Assembly (NCBI RefSeq): GCF_018861005.1
Contig: NZ_JAHKQL010000009.1
Location: 1-64,000, forward strand
Source of the DNA: Polaribacter vadi
GTDB lineage: Bacteria > Bacteroidota > Bacteroidia > Flavobacteriales > Flavobacteriaceae
Length of the DNA: 64,000 nt
Direction: 5' to 3'
The position numbers and the translations under genes were made by a program. The notes below the pieces were generated by a model. The model worked only from the letters and a program-made list of their open reading frames with translations, was not told the origin of the DNA and did not search any database. Below, in pieces: positions 8,480 to 17,016 of this stretch; position 1 is the stretch's first letter, and the number at the start of each line of letters is the position of its first letter.

Positions 8480-9464
8480 ATTAGTAGACAATTTTGGACG
8501 ACAAATGGAGTATGTGCGATTGGCAGTTACAGATCGTTGTAATTTGCGTTGCCAATATTGTATGCCTGCTCACGGAATAGATATTGTTCCTAGACAAGAA
8601 TTATTGACTTTTAAAGAAATGTATCGTTTAATTCGTGTATTAACAGAATTGGGCGTTAATAAAGTGCGTTTAACAGGTGGAGAACCTTTTGTACGTAAAG
8701 ATTTTGTTGGTTTTTTAGAAATGTTGTCTTATAATGATTTGTTAGAAGCTATAAATATCACAACAAATGGAGCGTTAATTTCTCATCATATAGATAAAAT
8801 TGAAAAACTAGAAAAAGTTAAAAACATCAATTTAAGTATTGATAGTTTACAGAGAGATAAGTTTACTAAAATTACACGAAGAGATGTTTTTCCTGAAGTT
8901 TATAAAACGTTTGAACTCTTAGAAAAAAGCAACTTAAACTTAAAACTGAATGTAGTTGTGCAATCTGGTTTTAATACGGATGAAATTGTAGATTTTGTTA
9001 GACTCACAAAAGATAAAAATGTTGCAGTTCGTTTTATAGAAGAAATGCCTTTTAATGGAAAAGGACAAAGAGATATGCAAGAAAATTGGACTTTCAAAAA
9101 GATTTTAAACGTAATTAAAACAGAGTTTGATGTGCAAGAAGTTCAGTCTGAAAAATCATCAACTTCTAGAAATTATAAAGTTGATAATCATATAGGAACT
9201 TTCGGTATTATACCTGCATTTACAAGAACTATTTGTAACGATTGTAATAGAATTAGAATTACCAGTACAGGGACTTTTAAAAACTGTTTGTTTGATGATG
9301 GCGTTTTTAATCTGCGAGATTTTATAAGAAAAGGAGCTTCTAATGATGATTTAAAAGAACTCTTTTTATCTTTAGTAAAAGAAAAACCAGAAAATGGTTT
9401 TATTGCAGAAGCAAATCGTAAAAAAGGAAATGTTTCTGAAAGTATGAGTACTATTGGAGGGTAA
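8472..9464 (+). CDS. moaA: GTP 3',8-cyclase MoaA (radical SAM)
   Basis: Catalyses the first step of molybdenum-cofactor synthesis together with MoaC, turning GTP into 3',8-cyclo-GTP. It has the radical-SAM cluster motif CNLRCQYC (Cys23, 27, 30), the SAM-binding GGEP (LTGGEPFVRKDF), and the C-terminal second cluster CNDC with the third Cys in FKNCLF. It ends in the essential Gly-Gly tail (STIGG). Its 330 residues are the normal family length. It overlaps the preceding hypothetical gene by 8 bases and is followed within 3 bases by a small membrane protein. Confidence 0.97.
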   Translation: MSKLVDNFGRQMEYVRLAVTDRCNLRCQYCMPAHGIDIVPRQELLTFKEMYRLIRVLTELGVNKVRLTGGEPFVRKDFVGFLEMLSYNDLLEAINITTNGALISHHIDKIEKLEKVKNINLSIDSLQRDKFTKITRRDVFPEVYKTFELLEKSNLNLKLNVVVQSGFNTDEIVDFVRLTKDKNVAVRFIEEMPFNGKGQRDMQENWTFKKILNVIKTEFDVQEVQSEKSSTSRNYKVDNHIGTFGIIPAFTRTICNDCNRIRITSTGTFKNCLFDDGVFNLRDFIRKGASNDDLKELFLSLVKEKPENGFIAEANRKKGNVSESMSTIGG

Positions 9465-9467
9465 ATT

Positions 9468-9686
9468 ATGGATTTATTTGTTAGCGCTTTAGAAAATTAC
9501 CCAATTCAATCTGGTATTATCTTGATAGGATTAGGAATTATATATTTAATTTTTAGAGTAGACAATCAAAAGAAAGAAAGTTATAAAACTAAAAATGTAA
9601 TGAGTAAAGTTTCTGTAATACAATCTTGGGGAATAATTAGTATCTTATTAATATCAGGAATTATTTTAATTATTAAAGGATTATAA
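9468..9686 (+). CDS. Small membrane protein in the Moco cluster
   Basis: A 72-residue protein with two predicted helices (about 14-29 and 49-70) joined by a basic loop (DNQKKESYKTK). No family recognised. It sits 3 bases after moaA, and its stop codon shares a base with the ATG of moeA (TAATG), which argues that it is a real translated gene. Function unknown. Confidence 0.7.
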   Translation: MDLFVSALENYPIQSGIILIGLGIIYLIFRVDNQKKESYKTKNVMSKVSVIQSWGIISILLISGIILIIKGL

Positions 9687-10876
9687 TGATTTCAGTAAAA
9701 GAAGCAAAAAATATTATTTTAAACTCAACCCAAAATTTTGGAGTTGAAGAAATTCCGTTTATAAAATCTGTTGGTAGAATTTTAAAAGAAGAAATTACGG
9801 CAGACAGAGATTTTCCGCCATTTAATAGAGTTTCTATGGATGGAATTGCAATCAATTATTCGTGTTTTAAAAACGGACAAAGAGATTTTAAAGTAGAAGG
9901 AATTCAAGCTGCAGGAAGTAAGCAATTGTCAATGAAAAATGCTGAGAATTGTATTGAAGTGATGACAGGTGCAGTTTTGCCAAATAATTGTAATACTGTA
10001 ATTCGTTATGAAGATGTAATTATAAAAAACGGAATTGCAACCATTACTGTTGATAAAATTAACGATTGTCAGAATGTCCATAACAAAGGAAAAGATGGTA
10101 AAGTTGGCGATGTTTTAATTAAAGAAAATAAAATTATTTCAGCTGCTGAAATTGGTGTTTTAGCAACCGTTGGAAAATCTTTTGTAAAAGTTACAAAACT
10201 ACCAAAAGTTATGATTGTTTCTACAGGTGATGAATTGGTTGACGTAGATGAAATTCCGTTAGAACATCAAATAAGAAGAAGCAATGTGTTTACATTGGTT
10301 TCTTTGTTAGAAAGATTACAAATCCCTTCAGAAACTGCACATATTACAGATGATAAACCAATTTTAAAATCTAAAATTGAAGCGTATTTACAAGAATATG
10401 ATGTTTTGCTTTTTAGTGGAGCCGTTAGTAAAGGTAAATACGATTTTTTACCTGAAGTTTTTGAGGAATTAGGAGTAGAAAAATTGTTTCATAAAGTAAC
10501 TCAAAGACCAGGAAAACCTTTTTTCTACGGAAAAACGAGTGATTGTAATATCTTCGGATTTCCTGGGAATCCAATTTCAACTTTTGTAAATTGTCTAGCA
10601 TATTTTTATCCTTGGTATTACAAATCTGTTGGATTAGAAACCAAAGAAGAAACTGCAATTTTAAATGCAGATGTAACTTTTAAACCTAATTTAACTTACT
10701 TTTTACAAGTACAATTAGATTATAAATTCGGACATTTAGTTGCATCTCCAATTAAAGGAAATGGTTCTGGAGATTTAGCAAGTTTGGTAAATACGGATGC
10801 TTTTATTCAATTACCAAGTGATAAAATAGAATTTAAAAAAGGAGAGAGTTTTTCTGTCTTAAGATATAGAAGTTAG
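9686..10876 (+). CDS. moeA: Molybdopterin molybdenumtransferase MoeA
   Basis: Inserts molybdate into adenylylated molybdopterin. At 396 residues it is standard length. Seen: the N-terminal FPPFNRVSMDGIAI region (the usual PxxxSxMDGYA motif), EVMTGAVLP, the MoCF-like central domain with VMIVSTGDELV and LLFSGAVSKGKYDFL, and a C-terminal beta domain. The usual Tyr of MDGYA is Ile here. Translation is coupled to the small membrane gene just upstream through a one-base overlap. Confidence 0.95.
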   Translation: MISVKEAKNIILNSTQNFGVEEIPFIKSVGRILKEEITADRDFPPFNRVSMDGIAINYSCFKNGQRDFKVEGIQAAGSKQLSMKNAENCIEVMTGAVLPNNCNTVIRYEDVIIKNGIATITVDKINDCQNVHNKGKDGKVGDVLIKENKIISAAEIGVLATVGKSFVKVTKLPKVMIVSTGDELVDVDEIPLEHQIRRSNVFTLVSLLERLQIPSETAHITDDKPILKSKIEAYLQEYDVLLFSGAVSKGKYDFLPEVFEELGVEKLFHKVTQRPGKPFFYGKTSDCNIFGFPGNPISTFVNCLAYFYPWYYKSVGLETKEETAILNADVTFKPNLTYFLQVQLDYKFGHLVASPIKGNGSGDLASLVNTDAFIQLPSDKIEFKKGESFSVLRYRS

Positions 10877-10880
10877 CAAA

Positions 10881-11153
10881 ATGAGAGTTTTTATGTATTT
10901 AGTTCTTACTGTTATTCTTTTTACGAATTGTTCGAATAATACAATAGAGTTTGAAGTTGATTGTGAAAATAATATTTCTGTTAATAATGAAGTTTTAAAT
11001 TTGAATCAAATTGAAGAACTAGTAAGAAATCATAAGTTGAAATATAAAAATGACTCTGAATTTAAAGTGAAATCATGTTCAGAAACTAAAGTTAGTACTA
11101 TTGTTGAATTAAGAAAGATAATTAAGTATTTTTCAGATAATAAAGGTGAATAA
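10881..11153 (+). CDS. Small predicted lipoprotein, unknown
   Basis: A 90-residue protein with a short signal peptide and a lipobox-like ILFTNC (Cys17). The remainder is acidic and then basic, with two further Cys (VDCEN and VKSCSE) that could form a disulfide in the periplasm. No family recognised. It is 4 bases after moeA and 2 bases before moaC, so it is in the operon, although an envelope lipoprotein has no obvious place in cytoplasmic Moco synthesis. Confidence 0.65.
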   Translation: MRVFMYLVLTVILFTNCSNNTIEFEVDCENNISVNNEVLNLNQIEELVRNHKLKYKNDSEFKVKSCSETKVSTIVELRKIIKYFSDNKGE

Positions 11154-11155
11154 TA

Positions 11156-11632
11156 ATGAGTAAATTCAGTCATTTAAATTCCAAAGGAAATCCTAAAATG
11201 GTAAATGTTTCTGATAAGAAAATTACCAAAAGAACAGCCATTGCAAAAGCTACCATGTTTTTAGGGAAAGAAGTAATTGCTCATTTTACAAATGATGAGT
11301 TAATTACCAAAAAAGGACCTGTTTTTCAAACGGCAATTATTGCAGGAATTCAAGGTGTTAAAAAAACATCAGAATTGATACCAATGTGTCATCCGTTATT
11401 AATAAATGGAGTAGATGTTGATATTACTATTATTGACTCAGAAAATATTGAAGTTTTATGCGAAGTGACAATTACAGGTAAAACAGGCGTAGAAATGGAA
11501 GCTTTAACTGGGGCAAATATAACCTGTTTAACCATTTATGATATGTGCAAAAGTATCAGTCAAAAAATGGTGATTAAAGAAGTGAAATTATTAGAAAAAA
11601 CAGGAGGAAAATCTGATATTAAAAATGGTTAA
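11156..11632 (+). CDS. moaC: Cyclic pyranopterin monophosphate synthase MoaC
   Basis: Converts MoaA's 3',8-cyclo-GTP to cyclic pyranopterin monophosphate. The family motifs are clear: MVNVSDKKITKRTAIAKA at the start, IPMCHPLLINGVDVDI with the catalytic His, and KTGVEMEALTGANITCLTIY toward the end. It has 158 residues, the usual size. It overlaps the next gene by 8 bases. Confidence 0.97.
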   Translation: MSKFSHLNSKGNPKMVNVSDKKITKRTAIAKATMFLGKEVIAHFTNDELITKKGPVFQTAIIAGIQGVKKTSELIPMCHPLLINGVDVDITIIDSENIEVLCEVTITGKTGVEMEALTGANITCLTIYDMCKSISQKMVIKEVKLLEKTGGKSDIKNG

Positions 11633-12734
11633 AAAACACAGTAAACACACAAATTTAGAAAGAAGAAATAACGATAATTTTGCTCCTAATGAAATTGCTA
11701 TTCTAGGTACAAATTGTAATAATATTTCTGATTTAGTAACAAAAGTTTCTCAAAAATTATCTGATTATAATTTAGCGTATTTTGATGCTTCACACGCAAA
11801 AAATGTTGAGGAGAATAAATTATCTGAATATGTTTTTCATCATCAAGGAAATTTACAAATTACAACTTCTGGAAACATAAATAAATTCCAACAACGATTA
11901 GATTTTGCGCAGTTTGATTATGTTTTTATCAACGGAAATCATTATCAAGGAGCAAAACAAATTTTAATTTTAGATGAAGCAAAAGAAGCTTCAGTTTTAA
12001 AAAGATTAGAGCAGTTAGATCGCATTCAGTTTGTGGTAAAATTAAAATCAGAAACTAAATATTTTGACTTTTTAGTAGAGAAATATCCGCAGATAAAAAA
12101 CATAACTTGTTATACAATTGATGAGGTTGATCAAATTGCAAATCACATTAACAGTTTAATTCAAGAAAAAATAGCACCTATAAAAGGTTTGGTTTTGGTT
12201 GGCGGAAAAAGTACAAGAATGGGTACAGATAAAGCTGAACTCAATTATTTTGGAAAACCTCAAAAAGAAACAGCTAAAGAATTGTTAGAGAATAATAATT
12301 TAGAAACTTTTTATTCAGTTCAAGAAGGTAACAATGAAAATGAAATATCAGATAAATTCTTAAACCTAGGACCTTTTGGAGGTATCTGTTCTGCTTTTCA
12401 AAAAGACCCGAATTCAGCTTGGTTTGTGTTGGCAACAGATGTTCCTTTTGTAAATGAAGAAATCATTCAATTGGTTTTAAAACATAGAAACCCAAGTAAA
12501 GCTGCAACTGCAATAAAAGGAAAAGGAAAACAGTTTGTAGAGCCTTTAATTACTATTTACGAGCCTAAAGCCTATCCAATTTTATTGCAATATTTAGCAC
12601 AAGGTTATTCTTGTCCTAGAAAAATGTTAATCAATTCTGATGTAGAAATTTTAGAAATTGATGACGATTTTATTAGAAATATAAATACTCCAGAAGAGTT
12701 TGAAGCTGCTAAAAGTGAGATTCAAAAAAAGTAA
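11625..12734 (+). CDS. MobA-like nucleotidyltransferase with extra N-terminal domain
   Basis: The C-terminal half (about 186-369) is a MobA/MobA-like GTP:molybdopterin transferase with LVGGKSTRMGTDK (191-203), LGPFGGICSAF and VLATDVPFV. It would add the nucleotide to Moco or a related carrier. The first 185 residues are a separate domain with an opening IAILGTNCNNISDL, which resembles a MobB-type P-loop region without the GxxxxGKT signature. This suggests a degenerate MobB-like or unknown domain. Total length is 369, against about 190 for stand-alone MobA. The start overlaps moaC by 8 bases. Confidence 0.85.
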   Translation: MVKKHSKHTNLERRNNDNFAPNEIAILGTNCNNISDLVTKVSQKLSDYNLAYFDASHAKNVEENKLSEYVFHHQGNLQITTSGNINKFQQRLDFAQFDYVFINGNHYQGAKQILILDEAKEASVLKRLEQLDRIQFVVKLKSETKYFDFLVEKYPQIKNITCYTIDEVDQIANHINSLIQEKIAPIKGLVLVGGKSTRMGTDKAELNYFGKPQKETAKELLENNNLETFYSVQEGNNENEISDKFLNLGPFGGICSAFQKDPNSAWFVLATDVPFVNEEIIQLVLKHRNPSKAATAIKGKGKQFVEPLITIYEPKAYPILLQYLAQGYSCPRKMLINSDVEILEIDDDFIRNINTPEEFEAAKSEIQKK

Positions 12735-12736
12735 AC

Positions 12737-13039
12737 ATGTTGTATTTTACACTAATGATTTTTGTTAAAGAAGGTAAAGAAGAAGTTTTTCATCAATTTG
12801 AAAAGTTGTCACTTCCAATTTTAGAAGATTATAATGGAAAACTAATTTATAGAATAAGACCAAATAAAGAATCTTTTATTTCTGCTCAAGAAAAACTACC
12901 TTATGAAATTCACTTTTTATCTTTTAATACTGAAAATGATTTTTTAAACTTTACAAAAGATAAAAAAAGAAATGACTTTTTACATCTTAAACAAGAGTCT
13001 ATTAGCTCTAGTTTATTAATAAAAGGAACAAAATTATAA
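12737..13039 (+). CDS. Small alpha-beta protein, DUF1330-like
   Basis: A 100-residue cytoplasmic protein. The pattern of strand (MLYFTLMIFV), helix (VFHQFEKLSLPIL), then IRPNKESF and PYEIHFLSF resembles a dimeric alpha-beta barrel such as DUF1330 or ABM-like proteins, but the match is only by eye. It starts 2 bases after the MobA-like gene and lies 22 bases before the moeB-like gene. Function unknown. Confidence 0.6.
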   Translation: MLYFTLMIFVKEGKEEVFHQFEKLSLPILEDYNGKLIYRIRPNKESFISAQEKLPYEIHFLSFNTENDFLNFTKDKKRNDFLHLKQESISSSLLIKGTKL

Positions 13040-13061
13040 TTGGTAAGATACTTAAATTAGA

Positions 13062-14138
13062 ATGTTAAAAAATCAACTTTTTAAACGTCAAATTACTTTA
13101 TCAGAAATTGGTAAAATTGGGCAACAAAAACTACAAAACGCATCTGTTTTGGTAGTGGGTTGTGGAGGTTTAGGAAGTCCGATTGCAGTTTATTTGGCAT
13201 CAAGTGGAATAGGAAAAATACATTTGGTAGATTTTGATACTGTTGATATTACAAATCTGCACAGGCAAGTTTTTTATTCTTTAGAAGATGTAAATCAACC
13301 AAAAGCAAAAGTTTTATCAGAATTTATTAAAAAAAGAGCACCTTTTACAGAAGTTAATTTTACTAACAAATCCATAACAAAAGATAATGTTTTTGAGTTG
13401 ATAGAAAACGCAGATATTATAGTTGATAGTACAGATTCTTTACCCACAAAATACTTGTTAAATGATGCTTGTATCATTAAAAACAAAGCATTAGTCTATG
13501 GTTCTTTGTATAAGTTTGATGGTTATGTAGCTACTTTTAATGTGTTGCAAAAAGATGGAACTTATTCTGCAAATTTAAGAGATGCTTTTCCTGAAATGGC
13601 AACAGATATACCAAATTGCGAAGAAGCAGGAACTTTAAATGCTATTGTTGGCATAATTGCGACTACGCAAGTAAATGAAGTTTTAAAATTGATAACAGGA
13701 ATTGGAAAACCACTAACAAATGAGTTGTTAATTTACAATTCGCTGCAAAACACACAATTGAAAATGAAACTAAAAACATCAACTATAAAGGATAAAATTG
13801 CCAAATTATTTAAAGTTCAGACTTATGTAGATGCTGCTTGTTCTGGTCAAAATACTGATTGGCAAATATCACCATCAACCTTAAAAGAAAAATTAGGTAG
13901 TGAAAATCTAGAAATTATTGCAGTTTTAAATAACTTAAAATTGCCTTTTACTGTTAATCAAACCATTCACATTAATAAATTTGATGCAGATAAAATAGAA
14001 GTAGATTTTAATAAAACCTATGTTATGGTTTGTCAAAGAGGTTTTAACAGTTATAGAGCTACAGAAAGGTTAAAAAAGAAGTATCCAAAATTAGAAGTGT
14101 TGAGTTTAACAGGTGGTATTTCATCTTATGGAGAATAA
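13062..14138 (+). CDS. moeB: MoeB/ThiF-type adenylyltransferase with rhodanese-like C-terminus
   Basis: An E1-like enzyme that would adenylate the C-terminus of the sulfur carrier MoaD (or ThiS) and, with its C-terminal rhodanese-like part, help form the thiocarboxylate. Seen: the ATP-binding GCGGLGSP (33-40), LVDFDTVDITNLHRQ, and the catalytic-Cys region IPNCEEAGTLNAIVG. The usual zinc CxxC pairs are absent (DAFPEM where the family often has a Cys). The tail has CQRGFNS, a rhodanese active-site loop. Its partner MoaD is not in the window. ThiF is a possible alternative, but the neighbours favour Moco. Confidence 0.88.
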   Translation: MLKNQLFKRQITLSEIGKIGQQKLQNASVLVVGCGGLGSPIAVYLASSGIGKIHLVDFDTVDITNLHRQVFYSLEDVNQPKAKVLSEFIKKRAPFTEVNFTNKSITKDNVFELIENADIIVDSTDSLPTKYLLNDACIIKNKALVYGSLYKFDGYVATFNVLQKDGTYSANLRDAFPEMATDIPNCEEAGTLNAIVGIIATTQVNEVLKLITGIGKPLTNELLIYNSLQNTQLKMKLKTSTIKDKIAKLFKVQTYVDAACSGQNTDWQISPSTLKEKLGSENLEIIAVLNNLKLPFTVNQTIHINKFDADKIEVDFNKTYVMVCQRGFNSYRATERLKKKYPKLEVLSLTGGISSYGE

Positions 14139-14604
14139 AAATGTTATTATTTCTTTTGGTAAAAGATCTCTTTTTAATCGGATTTTGTCTTCTGTTTTTT
14201 ATGCTGTAGCAATTTATGTTTTAGCTCTTTTTTTTATTAGAAAACCATTTTCCTTTTCCGAAAGTTACGTAATTTCTTTTTTGCATATACTAGAGTTAGA
14301 AATCTATATAATTGGCTTTGCTTTGCCTTTTTCTGTTTCAGTTTCTCATCATTTTAATTTTAAAGAGATGAAATACAGAAAGTTTTATTATGTTGGACCA
14401 ATAGGTTATGGCTCTTGGAGAAATCTTAGGAAATTAGATAGAGTATCTACTTTTTTAAATTCTAGAAAAGAATGCGAAGTTAATATTTGGGATGAAAGAA
14501 ATAACAGGTATAAAATTGCTGCTTTTGATAAAATTGATGATGCAGTTATTTATGGTAGAGATTTAGCCGGAAATTTAAAAATTAAATTTTTAGAAAGAAA
14601 TTAA
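14128..14604 (+). CDS. Hypothetical membrane protein
   Basis: A 158-residue protein with two hydrophobic segments (about 16-35 and 44-68) and a basic cytoplasmic tail with aromatic residues (FYYVGPIGYGSWRNLRKL). No family recognised. ATG 14128 gives MENKNVIISF; an upstream in-frame GTG at 14113 is less likely. The start overlaps the moeB-like gene by 11 bases, and the MutS-like gene starts 2 bases after its end, so it links the Moco operon to that gene. Confidence 0.65.
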   Translation: MENKNVIISFGKRSLFNRILSSVFYAVAIYVLALFFIRKPFSFSESYVISFLHILELEIYIIGFALPFSVSVSHHFNFKEMKYRKFYYVGPIGYGSWRNLRKLDRVSTFLNSRKECEVNIWDERNNRYKIAAFDKIDDAVIYGRDLAGNLKIKFLERN

Positions 14605-14606
14605 GA

Positions 14607-16376
14607 ATGAAAAATCCTTTAGAATTTTATAATCAACAAAAAGAAGAACTAGAAAATGAAGCTTCTAAACTGAAAACAAAACTTATTAATTTAGGTGTTT
14701 TTAGATTGGTTGTTTTTTTAATTACAGCCTTTTTGGTTTATCTTACTTTTGGCAAATATCCAGATGTTTTTATCATTGCTTTTTTAGGTGTTTCACTCTT
14801 TTCTTTTTTGGTGATAAAATACATCAACCTAAAAAGAGAAAAGGCAATTGTTGATCAAAAAATAGAGATCAATAAAACAGAAATTAATGTTTTAAATGGC
14901 AATTTTTATCAGTTAGAAACTGGTAAAGAATTTATAGATCCAACACATTTTTATAGTAATGATATCGATTTATTTGATAGAGGTTCTTTTTTTCAGTATG
15001 CAAACAGAACTGCCACTTTTGATGGTAAAAAAGCATTAGCAAACCTTTTTACAGATAATAATATTGATGCTATTGTAGCCAAGCAACATACTATTAATGA
15101 GCTTTCTGAAAAAGTAAAATGGAGACAACATTTTTCTGCTTTGGCAAGTTTGGTAACTGTAAAAAACACTTCGAAATCAATTGTAAATTGGTTAGGGAAT
15201 TACACTTCAGTTTTTCCTAATTATTTAGCTAAAATACAAATTGGGTTTTCTGTAATTTCTTTACTGTTATTGGGTTTAATTTCTTTCGGATTTTTATCTT
15301 TTTCTTACTTAACTGCTTGGTTTTTTATCGGACTTTTTATTACTGCTAGGTTTCTAAAAAAAACAAATAATTTATATGTAGAAACTGATAAAGCTAGAGA
15401 AACTTTTAAGCAATATCATCAATTATTAAATGAAATTGAGAACGAAAGTTTTACTGCTAAAAACTTAGTAGAGAAACAAGCAATTATTCAATCAGAAAAC
15501 AAAAAAGCATCAACAATATTTAAAGAATTTTCTAAAATTTTAGATGCTTTTGATAATCGAAACAACGTTGTGATTGCTGTTTTTGGAAACGGACTTTTTC
15601 TTTGGGATATTTTAAATGCTTGTAAAGTAGGAAAATGGATTACGAACTACAAACACACAGTAGAAAATTGGTTTGATGTTGTTGCTTATTTTGATGCTCA
15701 GAATTCGTTAGCAAACTTTAAATTCAATCATCCAAAATTTGTGTTTCCAGAAATTTCATCAGAAAAAGAGATTATAAAATCTACCAATTTAGGGCACCCA
15801 TTATTAAATGTTGATAAAAGAATTGATAACGATTTTTTTATTGATGATGAGCAATTTTTTATTGTAACTGGTGCAAATATGGCTGGTAAAAGTACTTTTT
15901 TAAGAACGGTTTCTTTGTCTATTGTTATGGCAAATTGTGGCTTGCCAGTTTGTGCAGAACATTTTAAATATCATCCTATAAAATTAATTACAAGTATGCG
16001 AACTTCTGATTCTTTAACAGATGATGAATCGTATTTTTATTCTGAATTAAAACGTTTAAAGTTTATTGTAGATCAAATTAAAACAGAAAAATATTTTATT
16101 ATTTTAGATGAAATTTTAAAAGGAACCAATAGTAAAGATAAGGCAATTGGCTCTAAAAAGTTTGTTGAAAAATTATCAAAATCGAAATCTACAGGAATTA
16201 TAGCAACACACGATGTTAGTTTGTGCGACTTAGAAAATGAGTTTACTGATATTAAAAACTACTATTTTGATGCAGAAATAATTAATGATGAATTGCATTT
16301 CGATTACACCTTAAAAAACGGTGTTTGTAAAAATATGAATGCTTCTTTTTTGTTGCAAAAAATGGAAATTGTTTAG
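14607..16376 (+). CDS. Membrane-anchored MutS-like ATPase
   Basis: The C-terminal third is a MutS domain V ATPase with Walker A TGANMAGKST (421-430), the MRTSDSLTDDESYF region, and Walker B IILDEILKGTNSKDK followed by ATHD. The N-terminal part lacks the mismatch-recognition and connector domains. It carries hydrophobic segments at about 33-50, 53-71, 212-232 and 235-250 instead, suggesting four membrane helices in two hairpins. The core between 260 and 390 is MutS domain III-like. Length is 589, against about 850 for MutS. This is a MutS-related family of Bacteroidota, distinct from MutS1 and from MutS2, which has a Smr domain. The role is unknown and unlikely to be classical mismatch repair. 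Confidence 0.85.
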   Translation: MKNPLEFYNQQKEELENEASKLKTKLINLGVFRLVVFLITAFLVYLTFGKYPDVFIIAFLGVSLFSFLVIKYINLKREKAIVDQKIEINKTEINVLNGNFYQLETGKEFIDPTHFYSNDIDLFDRGSFFQYANRTATFDGKKALANLFTDNNIDAIVAKQHTINELSEKVKWRQHFSALASLVTVKNTSKSIVNWLGNYTSVFPNYLAKIQIGFSVISLLLLGLISFGFLSFSYLTAWFFIGLFITARFLKKTNNLYVETDKARETFKQYHQLLNEIENESFTAKNLVEKQAIIQSENKKASTIFKEFSKILDAFDNRNNVVIAVFGNGLFLWDILNACKVGKWITNYKHTVENWFDVVAYFDAQNSLANFKFNHPKFVFPEISSEKEIIKSTNLGHPLLNVDKRIDNDFFIDDEQFFIVTGANMAGKSTFLRTVSLSIVMANCGLPVCAEHFKYHPIKLITSMRTSDSLTDDESYFYSELKRLKFIVDQIKTEKYFIILDEILKGTNSKDKAIGSKKFVEKLSKSKSTGIIATHDVSLCDLENEFTDIKNYYFDAEIINDELHFDYTLKNGVCKNMNASFLLQKMEIV

Positions 16377-16432
16377 AGTGATGTTTCTTGAGACAAGACT
16401 AAAAATAAGAGTTAATTTTCCACAACAATATT

Positions 16433-16460
16433 CCTTCCCTTTGGGAAGGTTAGGATGGGC
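16433..16460. repeat. Short hairpin with GGATGGGC tail
   Basis: A perfect stem CCTTCCC-TTT-GGGAAGG followed by TTAGGATGGGC, just 1 base outside the gldD stop and in the convergent gap between the MutS-like gene and gldD. It is GC-rich for this genome. I recall similar palindromes recurring between genes in flavobacterial genomes, but only one copy is visible here. It may act as a terminator or be a repeat remnant. Confidence 0.45.
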
Positions 16461-16461
16461 T

Positions 16462-17016
16462 TTATTCCCACTCCAAACTTTCTACTAATTTTAAAATATC
16501 TTCTTTAATGTAAGCAACTGCTGGTAAAATTGAATCGTAATTTGGTTTTGCGTAGAAATACAAAGATCCTTTTATAAAATTATTTGTGCTGTCTGTTATG
16601 TGAAACTGTAAGTGAGAAGCTGCATTTCCTGTAATTTCGTATAAGCTGCCAAAAGTTCTTTTTTCTGGGTTTATAAAATCTTTTGGTATTATTTGTTCTG
16701 CTTTTACAGCGTGTTTAAAAACTAATTTTTCAGCTTCTGTAAGTAATTCTTTTATGTTGTTTTTTACAGGTCTGTAAGTAATATCTATAGATGCTTTTAA
16801 ATCTGGATATTTAATTTTTAACCAATTATTTTTATCATCAAATATGGTTGTACTTTTTAAAACATCAAAAGAATAAGGTCTAGAAACGGATAGCTTTTCA
16901 TAATCTTTAGCAGGGTATTCTAAACTCAAATATGCTTTTGGTTTTGGTAAAACATCATCATTACAAGAAATAAAGAGAATAAAGATGAGAGAAAAGAGAA
17001 AAGAGATTTTACGCAT
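16462..17016 (-). CDS. gldD: Gliding motility lipoprotein GldD
   Basis: A 184-residue lipoprotein with signal peptide and lipobox (FILFISC, Cys18). It matches GldD by the start LPKPKAYLSLEYP, the central NWLKIKYPDLKASIDITYRP and the end AYIKEDILKLVESLEW. GldD is required for gliding and for the type IX secretion machinery's function in Flavobacterium johnsoniae; its exact biochemical role is unknown. It overlaps gldE by 8 bases, as is usual for the pair. Confidence 0.93.
   Translation of the reverse strand: MRKISFLFSLIFILFISCNDDVLPKPKAYLSLEYPAKDYEKLSVSRPYSFDVLKSTTIFDDKNNWLKIKYPDLKASIDITYRPVKNNIKELLTEAEKLVFKHAVKAEQIIPKDFINPEKRTFGSLYEITGNAASHLQFHITDSTNNFIKGSLYFYAKPNYDSILPAVAYIKEDILKLVESLEWE

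Noticed and set aside
10425..10658. Minus-strand ORF inside moeA
   Set aside because: A shadow of the moeA frame in AT-rich DNA.
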